In this document: positions 35,901 through 44,007 of the stretch, in pieces
Position numbering within the stretch: position 1 is the stretch's first letter
Layout: each line of letters opens with the position of its first letter
Source of the DNA: Phreatobacter oligotrophus
GTDB lineage: Bacteria > Pseudomonadota > Alphaproteobacteria > Rhizobiales > Phreatobacteraceae
Assembly (NCBI RefSeq): GCF_003046185.1
Contig: NZ_PZZL01000004.1
Coordinates: 310,001 to 374,000 of the forward strand
Direction: 5' to 3'
Length of the DNA stretch: 64,000 nucleotides
Translations under genes and position numbers: made by a program
The notes under the pieces: generated by a model
The model's input: the letters and a program-made list of their open reading frames with translations, nothing else
Database searches by the model: none
Told to the model about the DNA's origin: nothing

Positions 35901-36236
35901 CAAGCCATGGCGGCGGGCTCCTTCCAGGCGCCGGTCTTCATCGTCTCCTGGCCGACCGGCGAGTTCGGCGGCATGGGCCTCGAAGGCGCCGTGCGCCTCG
36001 CCTACCGCAACGAATTGGCCGCCATCGCGGACCCCGCCGAGCGCGAGGCGACCTATCGCCGGCACGTCGATGCGCTCTACGAGAAGGGCAAGGCCACCAG
36101 CATGGCCGCCTTCCTCGAAATCGACGCCGTCATCGACCCAGCCGAGACCCGCCACTGGATCCTCAGGGCGCTGGCCTCGGCCGCGCCCGCGGCCCGGCCG
36201 GAGGGGAAGCGCCGCCCCTTCGTGCCGCCGCGGTGA
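32964..36236 (+). CDS. Single-chain biotin-dependent acyl-CoA carboxylase (BC-BCCP-CT fusion)
   Basis: A 1090-residue multidomain enzyme. Biotin carboxylase covers about residues 1-450 (HVLIANRGEVAIRIARAL, IHPGYGFLSENAGF, ATP-grasp GGGGRGMRV, EANPRLQVEHTVTEEV). The biotin carrier domain holds EAMKMEH with Lys519 as the biotinylation site. The carboxyltransferase half spans about 590-1080 (YDYTVFAGTQGFMNHKK, GGGRPGETD, GYGLGAQAMAAGS). This architecture matches the homomeric long-chain acyl-CoA carboxylases known from mycobacteria and some alphaproteobacteria rather than the usual split subunits. An alternative ATG at 32949 adds five residues. The substrate is presumably made by the adjacent CoA ligase. 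Confidence 0.93.
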   Translation: MFKHVLIANRGEVAIRIARALAELGVASLAVHGADDADCLHVTRADAAVALPGRGAAAYLDGDAIIAVAKAEGCDAIHPGYGFLSENAGFARACAAAGLTFIGPKPETLALFGDKAAARRLAAEVGVPLAAGTTGITTLAEAEAFMAGLGGRPVMVKALAGGGGRGMRVVEHREALAEAFARAASEAMASFGADGLYVEELIRPARHVEVQILGDVAGAVRHLHERECSLQRRHQKLVEIAPAPGLDPSLRDRILDAAVTLARAGGVTTLTTMEFLIDEAADRFVFMEANPRLQVEHTVTEEVTGIDLVKTQVRLAAGATLADLGLAGAPPAPRGTAVQVRVNMERMAADGSATPTGGTLLAFDPPGGPGIRVETYGRSGYRTSTGYDSLLAKVITHAPDGGWPEAAARCARALSEFRIDGVETNIAVLQALLADPEVLAGRADTTFVERHAASLVAAPRVTRFAAASTSAMAARAVATGPAGTEPVIAPMSGRIVSVDVAEGEAVAVGRQVAVIEAMKMEHVVLADRAGFVRGLGLAAGDQADAGDPLLFIEPADIATEGLGDAGVEQAGTIRADLAEVLDLHDALQDHRRPKAVARRRKTGQRTARENIADLCDPGSFIEYGALALAAQRRRRSLEELREMSPADGLICGLGTVNAGLFGEEGGRCMAMTYDYTVFAGTQGFMNHKKMDRMFRLAEEQRLPILVFAEGGGGRPGETDYMGVAGLDVPTFRMLAGHSGRAPTVAIVSGRCFAGNAAVAGCCDVIIATENANLGMGGPAMIEGGGLGVFSPEEVGPVGVQEPNGVIDILVADEAEAVAAAKRYLAYFQGPLTEWSAADQERLRRTIPENRLRAYDVRAVIDLLCDEGSVLELRPRHGIGMITALVRIAGKPMGLIANNPRHLGGAIDAEAAEKGARFMDLCETYGLPILSLCDTPGFMVGPPAEETALVRRVSRMFLSGAALTVPLMTVVLRKGYGLGAQAMAAGSFQAPVFIVSWPTGEFGGMGLEGAVRLAYRNELAAIADPAEREATYRRHVDALYEKGKATSMAAFLEIDAVIDPAETRHWILRALASAAPAARPEGKRRPFVPPR

Positions 36237-36239
36237 ACG

Positions 36240-36647
36240 GGAGGGTCCAGCGCGATCCCGGATTTCGCCTGTCACCATCCACCGCCATGACGCGGGGTCG
36301 GTATCAGGCGATCAGCCACGCGGGTCGATGAAACGCGCCAGAACCGGCCTTGTTGCGGAGTGCGGACGACGATCCGTTTGCGCTTGCCAGAGTGACGTGT
36401 CCCGGGCACGGGACCTCTGGTGCGTCCGAAGGGGTCGATCGATCTTGGGCGTCGGTCGCAGTCCCAGGACGATCACCGCCTGCCGGCCGCGCCGGACGTT
36501 GGTCAGAATCGTCCGGTCCATCGGCCGCCACCGTCAGCGCCCGTTGACTCCTCCCCTAAGCCCACGTCTGTACCGGCGCTGGGTCAGCGTCGGGCGCAAC
36601 CCGATCCGCGAACGGCTCAAGTATTTGGCTTTCTTGGAAGAAAGATC
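36240..36647. other. Intergenic stretch without a recognisable gene
   Basis: About 400 bases between the carboxylase and tRNA-Glu. Short open frames on both strands (for example the minus-strand frame 36304-36531) lack a ribosome-binding site and show no known domain. No insertion-sequence ends, direct repeats matching the tRNA 3' end, or strong terminator were found. Confidence 0.6.
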
Positions 36648-36723
36648 TGGCGCTCCCTACGGGATTCGAACCCGTGTACCCAACGTGAAAGGCTGGTGTC
36701 CTAGGCCTCTAGACGAAGGGAGC
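36648..36723 (-). tRNA. tRNA-Glu (anticodon TTC)
   Basis: A 76-base cloverleaf on the minus strand. The 7-bp acceptor stem pairs GCTCCCT with AGGGAGC and is followed by discriminator G and an encoded CCA. The D-arm contains TCGTCTAGAGGCCTAGGAC and the T-arm the GGTTCGAATCC consensus. The anticodon loop CTTTCAC places TTC at the anticodon, reading GAA/GAG. The sequence is typical of alphaproteobacterial tRNA-Glu. Confidence 0.97.
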
Positions 36724-36732
36724 GAACCGCTC

Positions 36733-36769
36733 GGCGGCGGGGCGGGTTATAGGGGCGTTCCCCGCCGCC
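36733..36769. repeat. 10-bp inverted repeat enclosing the tRNA -10 element
   Basis: GGCGGCGGGG (36733-36742) and CCCCGCCGCC (36760-36769) are perfect complements separated by 17 bases. It lies between the stop of the Bug gene and the tRNA, so it may serve as the 3' hairpin of the Bug transcript. Its right arm falls inside the spacer of the tRNA promoter. Confidence 0.5.
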
Positions 36770-36774
36770 ATCAA
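36746..36774 (-). promoter_or_regulatory. Sigma-70-type promoter of tRNA-Glu
   Basis: On the minus strand TTGATG and TATAAC are separated by exactly 17 bases, with the -10 ending about 22 bases before the tRNA 5' end. Position and spacing fit a housekeeping promoter for the tRNA. Confidence 0.7.
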
Positions 36775-36790
36775 GCGCCTCGCCGATAAT

Positions 36791-37777
36791 TCAGCTCGGC
36801 TTGATCTGGTTGTCGCGGACGACCTCACCCCAGATCCGCATCTGGCTCTCGAAGAAGGCCCTGAACTCCGCCGGACCGGTGGTCATCAGCTTCACCTGCT
36901 GGGTCTCGGTCAGCTGCTTTTCCGCCGCCGGGTCGCGGAAGGCGGCGGTCAGGGCGGCATGGAATCGCTGGACCACCGGGGCGGGGGTGCCGGCCGGCGC
37001 GAAGACACCCCACCAGGCATCCGCCTCGAAGCCGGGAAAGCCGCTCTCGGCAACGGTCGGCACGTTGGCGAGCGCCGTGGCGCGCTGCGCGCCGGTCTGC
37101 GCCAGCGGGCGCAGGGTGCCGGCCTGAAGATGGGTCGCCAGCAAGGCCACCGAGCCGATGGCGATCGGCACGTGGCCGCCAATGGCATCGTTGATGAGCG
37201 GCCCGCCGCCCCGATAGGGGATATGGGCGAAATTGGTGCCAGCGCGCTTGGCCAGCAGGGTCATCGCGAGATGGCCGAGGCTGCCATTGCCGATCGTGCC
37301 ATAGGGCACGCCCCCTGCCCGGTCCTTGCCGGACTGGATGATGTCGGCGAGGCTGCGGAACGGCTGTTGCGGATGGGTCGCGACCACCATCGGCGCGGTG
37401 CCGATGAGCATGACCGGGTCCAGGTCCTTCTGCGAATCGAAGGGCATGGAGGGCAGCAGCGACGGGTTCACCGCATGGGTGTCGAAGACGAAGAGCCAGG
37501 TCAGGCCGTCGGGGGCCGCCTTGGCCACCGCATTGGCGCCGACGCTGCCGCCCGCACCCGGCCTGTTCTCGATGATGACGGTCTGGCCGAGCCCACGCTC
37601 CAGCAGCGGCTGGGCGAGGCGGGCAAGGGCATCCGCGGAGCCCCCGGGCGGAAATGGCACAACGATGCGCACAGTGCCCGTGGCGGTCTGGGCGCGCACA
37701 AGGCCCGGCGCGGCGGGCACCGCAAGGGCTGCGGCGCTACCCGCGGCCAGAAGGCCGCGGCGGCTGATGACGATCAT
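36791..37777 (-). CDS. Tripartite tricarboxylate transporter (Bug family) solute-binding protein
   Basis: A 328-residue Bug/TctC protein. A signal peptide (ISRRGLLAAGSAAALAVPA, twin-arginine-like) is followed by the family motifs VRIVVPFPPGGSADALARL, ENRPGAGGSVGANAVA and NFAHIPYRGGGPLI. It binds a small carboxylate in the periplasm. It is separate from the first Bug gene of this window and shares only family-level similarity. It stands alone with no TctAB genes, between tRNA-Glu and a BON-LysM gene, so its ligand and partner are unknown. Confidence 0.9.
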   Translation of the reverse strand: MIVISRRGLLAAGSAAALAVPAAPGLVRAQTATGTVRIVVPFPPGGSADALARLAQPLLERGLGQTVIIENRPGAGGSVGANAVAKAAPDGLTWLFVFDTHAVNPSLLPSMPFDSQKDLDPVMLIGTAPMVVATHPQQPFRSLADIIQSGKDRAGGVPYGTIGNGSLGHLAMTLLAKRAGTNFAHIPYRGGGPLINDAIGGHVPIAIGSVALLATHLQAGTLRPLAQTGAQRATALANVPTVAESGFPGFEADAWWGVFAPAGTPAPVVQRFHAALTAAFRDPAAEKQLTETQQVKLMTTGPAEFRAFFESQMRIWGEVVRDNQIKPS

Positions 37778-37841
37778 GGCGTTCTCCCGGTCGGCGGCAG
37801 GAGCGTCGGGGCCCCTGCCCTTCGGGAAGTATAGGGCACCC

Positions 37842-38276
37842 TCAGGGAATGCGAAGGACCCAGCCGGGCTGGATGAGGTCCGGATTGACGATCGGCGGGT
37901 TGTTCGCCGCGACGATCTTCGGATAGTCGGCGCCCTTGCCGTAATGCTGCTCGGCGATCTTCCAGAGCGTGTCGCCCTTCTTCACTGTGTACATCTTGGC
38001 CGGCGGGGTCTCGGCGGTGACGATCAGCTTGCTGGTGTCGACCTGCTCCACGCCCACCGTGTTGCCAAGGGCGAGGATGATGCGCTCGGCCTCCTCCTGC
38101 GACTTCACCTCGCCCGCGAGCTGGACCGTGTTGCCGCTGGAATCGATCTGGATCTTGGACGTGTCGAAGCCGTGGCTCGCCACCTCCTGGGTCAGCGCCG
38201 GGGCCGGCGCCGCCTGCGCCTCGCTGCCGCCCATCAGCTTCTTGCCGACGCCCTTCACGAAATCGAAGAATCCCAT
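37842..38276 (-). CDS. lysM: BON and LysM domain protein (YgaU/Kbp type)
   Basis: A 144-residue protein starting MGFFDFVKGVGKKLMG. A BON domain follows (IQIDSSGNTVQLAGEVKSQE, then AERIILALGNTVGVEQVD) and a C-terminal LysM domain (YTVKKGDTLWKIAEQHYGKG, ending GWVLRIP). This arrangement is that of the potassium-binding protein Kbp/YgaU of Escherichia coli, a cytoplasmic K+ sensor; other relatives bind peptidoglycan. No signal peptide is visible. AGGAG precedes the ATG at 38276; the frame extends to 38462 without support. Confidence 0.9.
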   Translation of the reverse strand: MGFFDFVKGVGKKLMGGSEAQAAPAPALTQEVASHGFDTSKIQIDSSGNTVQLAGEVKSQEEAERIILALGNTVGVEQVDTSKLIVTAETPPAKMYTVKKGDTLWKIAEQHYGKGADYPKIVAANNPPIVNPDLIQPGWVLRIP

Positions 38277-38526
38277 GGTCCGCTCCTCCTGCCGCACGGC
38301 GCTCTCGTCGCCGGGAAACCCCAGCCTAGACGCGTGACTTGCACATGACCAGCCGCCACCTGCCGCAACGTCACATCCCCTGCCCATCGCAGCGCACCAT
38401 GACAGGCTGTGGACAACTCGGTGGCGGCCTCCACATCCCCGTTGCCGGCAACGCATCCTCACGTTGCAATCATCGCAGTCGGCACCGCCGATTCCTCGTC
38501 TCCAGTTGCGTCATGGGTTCGCCATC

Positions 38527-38892
38527 ATGGGTTTGGCGTCTGCGGATTTCGCCGCATCGGACGGTCATGCGCAGAACGAAGGGCTGGTGGCCCTCGTCCT
38601 CTGGCGGCTGCGCGATCCGGCATGGCGGCCCTCGTTCCGCGACCTGATGGAGGACGCGCGAACCTGCATCGGTCCGTCCATGGAACCGGCCAGCGTTCTT
38701 GGCGCATTGCGGGAAGCGCTTGCCGTTGATGGCAGTCTTGCGACGCGGGCGACGACGCTGGCCCTCGAGGCGCGCGAGATCATGGCCCGCGACATGGCGG
38801 ACAGGCCTGCTCTCAACCGGCGCGGGGCGACGCGGCCCACCGGCCGCCGGTCCAGCTGGCATAGCTTTGCGCCGCTGTTCCTGGGCACCTGA
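38527..38892 (+). CDS. Hypothetical protein, 121 residues
   Basis: A small acidic to neutral protein with no domain I recognise. A helical-looking middle (GLVALVLWRLRDPAWRPSFR, DLMEDARTC) and a basic C-terminus are visible. The ATG at 38527 lacks a convincing ribosome-binding site and the frame is open to 38464. It is the only plus-strand candidate between two minus-strand genes and ends three bases before recJ. Coding is plausible from amino acid composition but not certain. Confidence 0.5.
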   Translation: MGLASADFAASDGHAQNEGLVALVLWRLRDPAWRPSFRDLMEDARTCIGPSMEPASVLGALREALAVDGSLATRATTLALEAREIMARDMADRPALNRRGATRPTGRRSSWHSFAPLFLGT

Positions 38893-38894
38893 CC

Positions 38895-40694
38895 TCAGAC
38901 GGTCGGCGGCACCGCCGCGTCGAGAATGCGGAACTGCACCCGCTCCTGGCCCTGCCAGCGGTTGATCGAGGCCGTCCCGGCAAGGTGCAAAGGCTTGCCG
39001 CGATGGGCGGTGAGCATGGCGCCGAGCGGCTGGCCGGCCGCGCGGAAGGCCATGGCCTCGACCTGCCGCCCGTCGCCGCTGCGCAACCGCGCCCGCATAT
39101 GGGTGCCCGACAGCTCGTCGACATGGGCGATGACATGGGCCGGCAGCGCCAGCACCGGCTCGGGATTGCCGCTGCCGAAGGGTCCGGCGCGGTCGATGGT
39201 CGCCACGAGGTCGTGGGTCAGGGCACCGGCGGTGGTCGCGGCATCGACCAGCAGTGCCTCGTCGCGCCGCGCCTTCTCGACGGCGTTGCCCAGCGTCTCT
39301 TCGAGATAGGCCCGGAATTCGGCGAGCTGCCCGCGCTCCACCGTAATGCCGGCAGCCATGGCGTGGCCGCCGCCCTTGGCGAGGATGCCCGCCGCCACGG
39401 CCTTGCGCACGGCCGCGCCGAGGTCGACGCCGGCGATCGAGCGCCCGGAGCCGGTTCCGGTATCGCCCGTGAAGGCCACCGCAAAGGCCGGACGCTTGAA
39501 GCGCTCCTTCAGCCGCGAGGCGACGAGGCCGACAACGCCGGCATGCCAGCCATTGCCGGCCGTGACGATGACGGAGGCGCCCTCCTCATCAGGACCGAGC
39601 GAGGCCAGGGCCTCGGCCTCGGCTTCGGCGACGGTGCCCATCTCGACCACCTGCCGCTCGCGGTTGAGCCGGTCGAGATCGGCGGCGATGCGCCCGGCCT
39701 CCAGCGTGTCGTCGGTGATGAGCAGGCGCAGGCCCAGCGCCGCATCGCCGATGCGGCCGCCCGCATTGATGCGGGGACCGAGCAGGAAGCCGAGATGATA
39801 GGGCGCGGGCGGCCCATCGAGCCGCGCGACGTCCATGAGGGCACGCAGGCCGGCATTCTCCCGCCGGCGCATCACGGCGAGGCCGCGCGCGACGAAAGCC
39901 CGGTTGAGGCCGGTGAGTGGCACCACGTCGGCCACCGTCCCGAGCGCCACCAGATCGACGTACCGCATGAGGTCCGGCTCGGGGCGGGCGGTCGTCCAGA
40001 AGCCCTTGCCGCGCAGGTGCCGGTTGAGCGCCACGACCAGCATGAAGGTGACGCCCGCCGCACAGAGCTGCCCAAGCCCCGAGAGGTCGTCGAGCCGGTT
40101 GGGGTTCACCACCGCCTCCACCGAGGGCAGCACCTCGTCGGCCTGGTGGTGGTCGCAGACCACGACATCGAGGCCGAGGCGCGCGGCCTCGCCCAGCACC
40201 TGATGACTGGTGGTGCCGCAGTCGAGGGTCACGAGCAGCGTGGCGCCGCGCCCGGCGAGCGTCTTCAGCGCCTCGGTATTGGGGCCATAGCCCTCGAAGA
40301 TGCGGTCGGGAATATGGACGAAGGGGTCGAGGCCCGCGGCCCGCAGGAACAGCGTCAGCACGGCCGAGGAGGTCGCGCCATCGACGTCATAGTCGCCGAA
40401 GATCGCCACCTGCTCGCCGTCGATGACCGCCTTGGCGAGGCGCTCCACCGCCCGGTCCATGTCGGTGAGGACCGACGGGTCGGGCATGGCCTCGCGGATG
40501 GTCGGCTCGAGGAAGGCATCCACCGTCTCGGGCGCGACGCCTCGCCCTGCGAGGATGCGCGAGAGGATGTCGGGCAAGCCGTGCTGCTGCGTGATGGCAA
40601 GGGCCTGGGCCCGCGCCACGTCGTCGAGGCGATCGCGCCAGGCGCGGCCAAGGGCCGACCGTTCAACTCCGAGGAACAGCCGGCGCCTCTCCAT
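38895..40694 (-). CDS. recJ: Single-stranded-DNA-specific exonuclease RecJ
   Basis: A 599-residue RecJ, a 5'-3' exonuclease on single-stranded DNA used in recombination and mismatch repair. The DHH phosphoesterase motifs are visible: GDYDVDGATSSAVL, TLDCGTTSHQ, VCDHHQADE with Asp-His-His, and the later GGHAMAAGITV of the DHHA1 domain. It begins four bases after the glpX stop, making hom-glpX-recJ a minus-strand operon, an arrangement common in Hyphomicrobiales. Confidence 0.96.
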   Translation of the reverse strand: MERRRLFLGVERSALGRAWRDRLDDVARAQALAITQQHGLPDILSRILAGRGVAPETVDAFLEPTIREAMPDPSVLTDMDRAVERLAKAVIDGEQVAIFGDYDVDGATSSAVLTLFLRAAGLDPFVHIPDRIFEGYGPNTEALKTLAGRGATLLVTLDCGTTSHQVLGEAARLGLDVVVCDHHQADEVLPSVEAVVNPNRLDDLSGLGQLCAAGVTFMLVVALNRHLRGKGFWTTARPEPDLMRYVDLVALGTVADVVPLTGLNRAFVARGLAVMRRRENAGLRALMDVARLDGPPAPYHLGFLLGPRINAGGRIGDAALGLRLLITDDTLEAGRIAADLDRLNRERQVVEMGTVAEAEAEALASLGPDEEGASVIVTAGNGWHAGVVGLVASRLKERFKRPAFAVAFTGDTGTGSGRSIAGVDLGAAVRKAVAAGILAKGGGHAMAAGITVERGQLAEFRAYLEETLGNAVEKARRDEALLVDAATTAGALTHDLVATIDRAGPFGSGNPEPVLALPAHVIAHVDELSGTHMRARLRSGDGRQVEAMAFRAAGQPLGAMLTAHRGKPLHLAGTASINRWQGQERVQFRILDAAVPPTV

Positions 40695-40698
40695 GGCG

Positions 40699-41700
40699 TC
40701 AGTCGAGGTGGAACTTCTCGAGCTGCCGGTGCTCGCCGAGAATGCGGCGCACAGTGCCGGTGGTCGAGCGATAGACGATGGTCTCGGTGGTGATCATGTC
40801 GGGGCCGAAGAAGACGCCCTTCAGGAGCGCGCCGTCGGTGACGCCAGTCGCCGCGACGATGACGTCGCCGGAGGCCATCTCCTCCATGGCGTACTTCTTG
40901 TTCGGATCCTTCACGCCCATCTTGCGGGCGCGCTCCACCTTGGCCTCGGTGTCGAGGATCAGGCGGCCCTGCATCTGGCCGCCGACGCAGCGCAGCGCCG
41001 CCGCGGCGAGCACGCCCTCGGGGGCGCCGCCGATGCCGAGATAGATGTCGATGCCGGTCTCGGCGACGCTCGCCGTGTGGATGACGCCGGCCACGTCACC
41101 ATCGGTGATGAGGCGGATGGCGGCGCCGGTCGAGCGCACGGCCTCGATCAGCTTGGCGTGGCGCGGCCGGTCCATGATCAGCGCGGTGATCTCGTTGGGC
41201 TTCACGCCCTTGGCCTTGGCGATGGCGTGGATGTTGTCGACCGGCGAGGCGTCGAGATCGACGACGCCCTTGGGATAGCCCGGGCCGACGGCGATCTTGT
41301 CCATGTAGACGTCGGGGGCGTTCAGCAGCGAGCCGTGCTCGGCCATGGCGATGACGGCGATGGAGCCGGGCATGTCCTTGGCGCAGAGGGTGGTGCCCTC
41401 CAGCGGGTCCAGGGCGATGTCAACCTTCGGGCCCTTCTTGGTGCCGACTTCCTCGCCGATATAGAGCATCGGCGCCTCGTCGCGCTCGCCCTCGCCGATC
41501 ACCACCGTGCCGTCGATGGGCAGCTTGTTCAGCTCGCGGCGCATGGCGTCCACGGCGGCCTGGTCAGCGGCCTTCTCGTTGCCGCGGCCGCGCAGCCGGG
41601 CCGAGGCCACGGCGGCACGCTCGGTGACGCGGACGAGCTCCATCGAGAGAACGCGCTCGATGATGAGGTTTTTCGGAATGGAAAGCCCGTGCTCGGCCAT
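40699..41700 (-). CDS. glpX: Class II fructose-1,6-bisphosphatase
   Basis: A 333-residue GlpX-type phosphatase that converts fructose 1,6-bisphosphate to fructose 6-phosphate in gluconeogenesis or the Calvin cycle. The metal-binding motif DPLEGTTLC and the VVIGEGERDEAPMLYIGE motif are intact, and IGIGGAPEGVLAAAALRC is the conserved substrate region. The gene is 47 bases downstream of hom and four bases upstream of recJ, with nearly no intergenic DNA, indicating co-transcription. Confidence 0.96.
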   Translation of the reverse strand: MAEHGLSIPKNLIIERVLSMELVRVTERAAVASARLRGRGNEKAADQAAVDAMRRELNKLPIDGTVVIGEGERDEAPMLYIGEEVGTKKGPKVDIALDPLEGTTLCAKDMPGSIAVIAMAEHGSLLNAPDVYMDKIAVGPGYPKGVVDLDASPVDNIHAIAKAKGVKPNEITALIMDRPRHAKLIEAVRSTGAAIRLITDGDVAGVIHTASVAETGIDIYLGIGGAPEGVLAAAALRCVGGQMQGRLILDTEAKVERARKMGVKDPNKKYAMEEMASGDVIVAATGVTDGALLKGVFFGPDMITTETIVYRSTTGTVRRILGEHRQLEKFHLD

Positions 41701-41747
41701 ATGACGTCCCCGTGAGAGTCTTTTCTATTGACTGCGGAAGCGCGGGT

Positions 41748-43067
41748 TCAGTCGCGCTCGATGCGGATAACCTGCGGCGCGCCGATCAGGATACCATCGG
41801 AATCCATGGCCTTGAGGGCCCGCCGCACAGCGGCTTCGGTCGTCGCATAGGTGATGAGGACCACCGGCGCCGGCGCGGCGGCGGCGGCCGGGTCGGTGCC
41901 GCCGCGCACCGGTCCGGTGCGACGCTGCACGATCGATTCCAGCGAGATGTTGTTCTGCGCCATCCGCGAGGCGATCCGCGCGGCAGTGCCGGGGCGATCG
42001 ACCACCTCGAGGCGGATGTAGTAGCCGCCCTCGTGGCGGGTCATCGGCGCGCGGCTCGGCTTGGTCAGGGCCGCGACCGGGCGGATGAAGGGCGCGGTGC
42101 GATGGCCGCGGGCGACATCGACGATATCGGCAATGACGGCCGACGCAGTGGCGTCGCCACCGGCACCGGGGCCGACCAGGGTCAGATCCACGGCATCGGC
42201 ATCGATCGCGACGGCATTGAGCACGCCGTTCACCTGGGCGATGGCGGCATCCTTCGGCACGAAGGTCGGGTGGACGCGCTGCTCGACGCCGTCGGCCGTG
42301 CGCTGGGCGACACCCAGCAGCTTGACCCGGTAGCCGAGTTCCTCGGCCATGCGCAGGTCCACCGGCTTGATCGACCGGATGCCCTCGATGGAGATGCCCT
42401 TGGTGTCGACCAGCGTGCCGAAGGCGAGGCTGGTGAGCAGCGAGAGCTTGTGGGCGGTATCGAAGCCGTCGACGTCGAAAGTCGGGTCGGCTTCGGCATA
42501 GCCGAGCTTCTGCGCATCCTTCAGGCAGTCCTCGAAGGCGATGCCCTCCTCCGCCATGCGGGTGAGGATGTAGTTGCAGGTGCCGTTGAGGATGCCGTAG
42601 ACGCGCTCGATCGTATTGCCGAGCAGGCTCTCGCGCAGCGTCTTGATGACGGGGATGCCGCCGGCGACGGCCGCCTCGAAATTGAGGGCAACGCCCTTGG
42701 CCTCGGCCTTGCGGGCCAGCGCCGGGCCATGGGCGGCAAGCAGGGCCTTGTTGGCGGTGACCACGGCCTTGCCCTTGGACAAGGCCATCTCGACGGCCTC
42801 CCGCGCCGGACCCTCGGCGCCGCCCACCAGTTCGACAAAGACATCAATGTCCGGATCCGCGGCGAGGCTCACCGGGTCGGCGGCCCAGCGCACGCCCGAC
42901 AGGTCGATGCCGCGGTCCTTGCGCCTCGAGCGGGCGGTGACGGCCGTGACGCGGATCGGGCGGCCGGCAGCCTCCGCCAACCGGTTGTCGCGCTTGGCGA
43001 TGAGCCGGACCACCGAGGCCCCGACCGTGCCGAGGCCGGCAATGCCGACTTTCAAGACGTCCTGCAT
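41748..43067 (-). CDS. hom: Homoserine dehydrogenase
   Basis: A 439-residue enzyme that reduces aspartate semialdehyde to homoserine for methionine and threonine synthesis. The N-terminal Rossmann motif is VGIAGLGTVGASVV; the active-site region includes NGTCNYILTRM and the Lys of EADPTFDVDGFDTAHKLSLL. A C-terminal ACT domain (YYIRLEVVDRPGTAARIASR) gives feedback control. About 120 bases separate it from the TauE/SafE gene upstream, in which no leader peptide was seen. Confidence 0.96.
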   Translation of the reverse strand: MQDVLKVGIAGLGTVGASVVRLIAKRDNRLAEAAGRPIRVTAVTARSRRKDRGIDLSGVRWAADPVSLAADPDIDVFVELVGGAEGPAREAVEMALSKGKAVVTANKALLAAHGPALARKAEAKGVALNFEAAVAGGIPVIKTLRESLLGNTIERVYGILNGTCNYILTRMAEEGIAFEDCLKDAQKLGYAEADPTFDVDGFDTAHKLSLLTSLAFGTLVDTKGISIEGIRSIKPVDLRMAEELGYRVKLLGVAQRTADGVEQRVHPTFVPKDAAIAQVNGVLNAVAIDADAVDLTLVGPGAGGDATASAVIADIVDVARGHRTAPFIRPVAALTKPSRAPMTRHEGGYYIRLEVVDRPGTAARIASRMAQNNISLESIVQRRTGPVRGGTDPAAAAAPAPVVLITYATTEAAVRRALKAMDSDGILIGAPQVIRIERD

Positions 43068-43189
43068 GGGTGATCGATCCGCAATGCCGCGACGAGAGCG
43101 CCGCGCCGGGCTTGTGCCCGATTTGACCGGTCAAGGCAAGGAATGGCGGCTCATCGCCGGCGGGATCACGGTGGACGAGCGGGATCCCG

Positions 43190-43978
43190 TCAGTCGACGG
43201 TCGCACCGATGCTGCGGGCGACCACATAGAGCCCGACGACGACGATCACGCCTGCGAGCACGGTGCCGAGGGCGCCCTTGCGGCCGGCGAGCAAGCGACC
43301 CAAGGCGCCGCCGCCCATCCCGCCCAGGACGCCCCCGAGGACGAAGATGCCCGCGATACGCCAGTCGATCAGGCCGGACATGGCATAGCTGGTGGCGGTC
43401 GCGGCGCCGAAGGCGGTCACGGCAATGAGCGAGGTGCCGATGGCGAAGGGCAGCGACATGCCGGTCGCCACCATCAGGGCCGGCACGATGAGGAAGCCTC
43501 CACCGATCCCGAAGAAGCCGCTGAGCAGCCCGACGCCGAGGCCGCCCGCGATGAGGGCCGGCAGGAGGTGCCGCGCCGAGGCCCGGTTAAGCCGCACCGC
43601 CGGATCGCCCTCGGCCTTGCGCTTCAGGAACATGGCGATACCGACCATGATCATCAGCGCGCCGAACAGCGCCAGAAGCTGGGCGCCATCGACCGCCTTG
43701 GCCGCCATCGAACCCGCGAAAGCGCCGACGACACCGGCGGCGGCAAAGGTCAGGCCGCAGCGCCATTTCACCGTGCCGGCACGCCAGTGCCCCATGAGAT
43801 TGGCCAGGGCGCTCGCGGCAACCGCGAGCGCGCTGGTGCCGATGGCGACATGGGTCGAGGAGACGCCGACGCCATAGACGAGCAGCGGCACGGCCAGCAC
43901 CGATCCCCCACCACCGACGAGGCCGAGGATCGCGCCGACGAGGGCCCCGGACAGGCCCGAGAGCAGATCGTTCGGCAT
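43190..43978 (-). CDS. TauE/SafE family sulfite/organosulfur exporter
   Basis: A 262-residue integral membrane protein with several glycine-rich hydrophobic helices and the duplicated family motif (GALVGAILGLVGGGGSVLAVP, cut here by position, and GLLSGFFGIGGGFLIVPALM). TauE/SafE proteins export sulfite or related sulfur compounds. It lies last in a minus-strand run bigR-rhodanese-tauE, consistent with removing sulfite formed by the persulfide dioxygenase encoded divergently. Confidence 0.9.
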   Translation of the reverse strand: MPNDLLSGLSGALVGAILGLVGGGGSVLAVPLLVYGVGVSSTHVAIGTSALAVAASALANLMGHWRAGTVKWRCGLTFAAAGVVGAFAGSMAAKAVDGAQLLALFGALMIMVGIAMFLKRKAEGDPAVRLNRASARHLLPALIAGGLGVGLLSGFFGIGGGFLIVPALMVATGMSLPFAIGTSLIAVTAFGAATATSYAMSGLIDWRIAGIFVLGGVLGGMGGGALGRLLAGRKGALGTVLAGVIVVVGLYVVARSIGATVD

Positions 43979-44007
43979 GAGCGGCCCCTTCGGTTGGCGG
44001 CTGGATC

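Noticed and set aside
32790-36278. A 1162-codon minus-strand open frame opposite the acyl-CoA carboxylase
   Set aside because: It mirrors the plus-strand gene, has no recognisable domains and arises from high GC content; the plus-strand protein carries all expected motifs.
36240-36647. Integrated element remnant next to tRNA-Glu
   Set aside because: No duplicated tRNA 3' end, integrase or insertion-sequence ends were seen.
43068-43189. Thr/Ile/Met leader peptide upstream of hom
   Set aside because: No short frame with repeated regulatory codons and no terminator hairpin with a T-tract was found.
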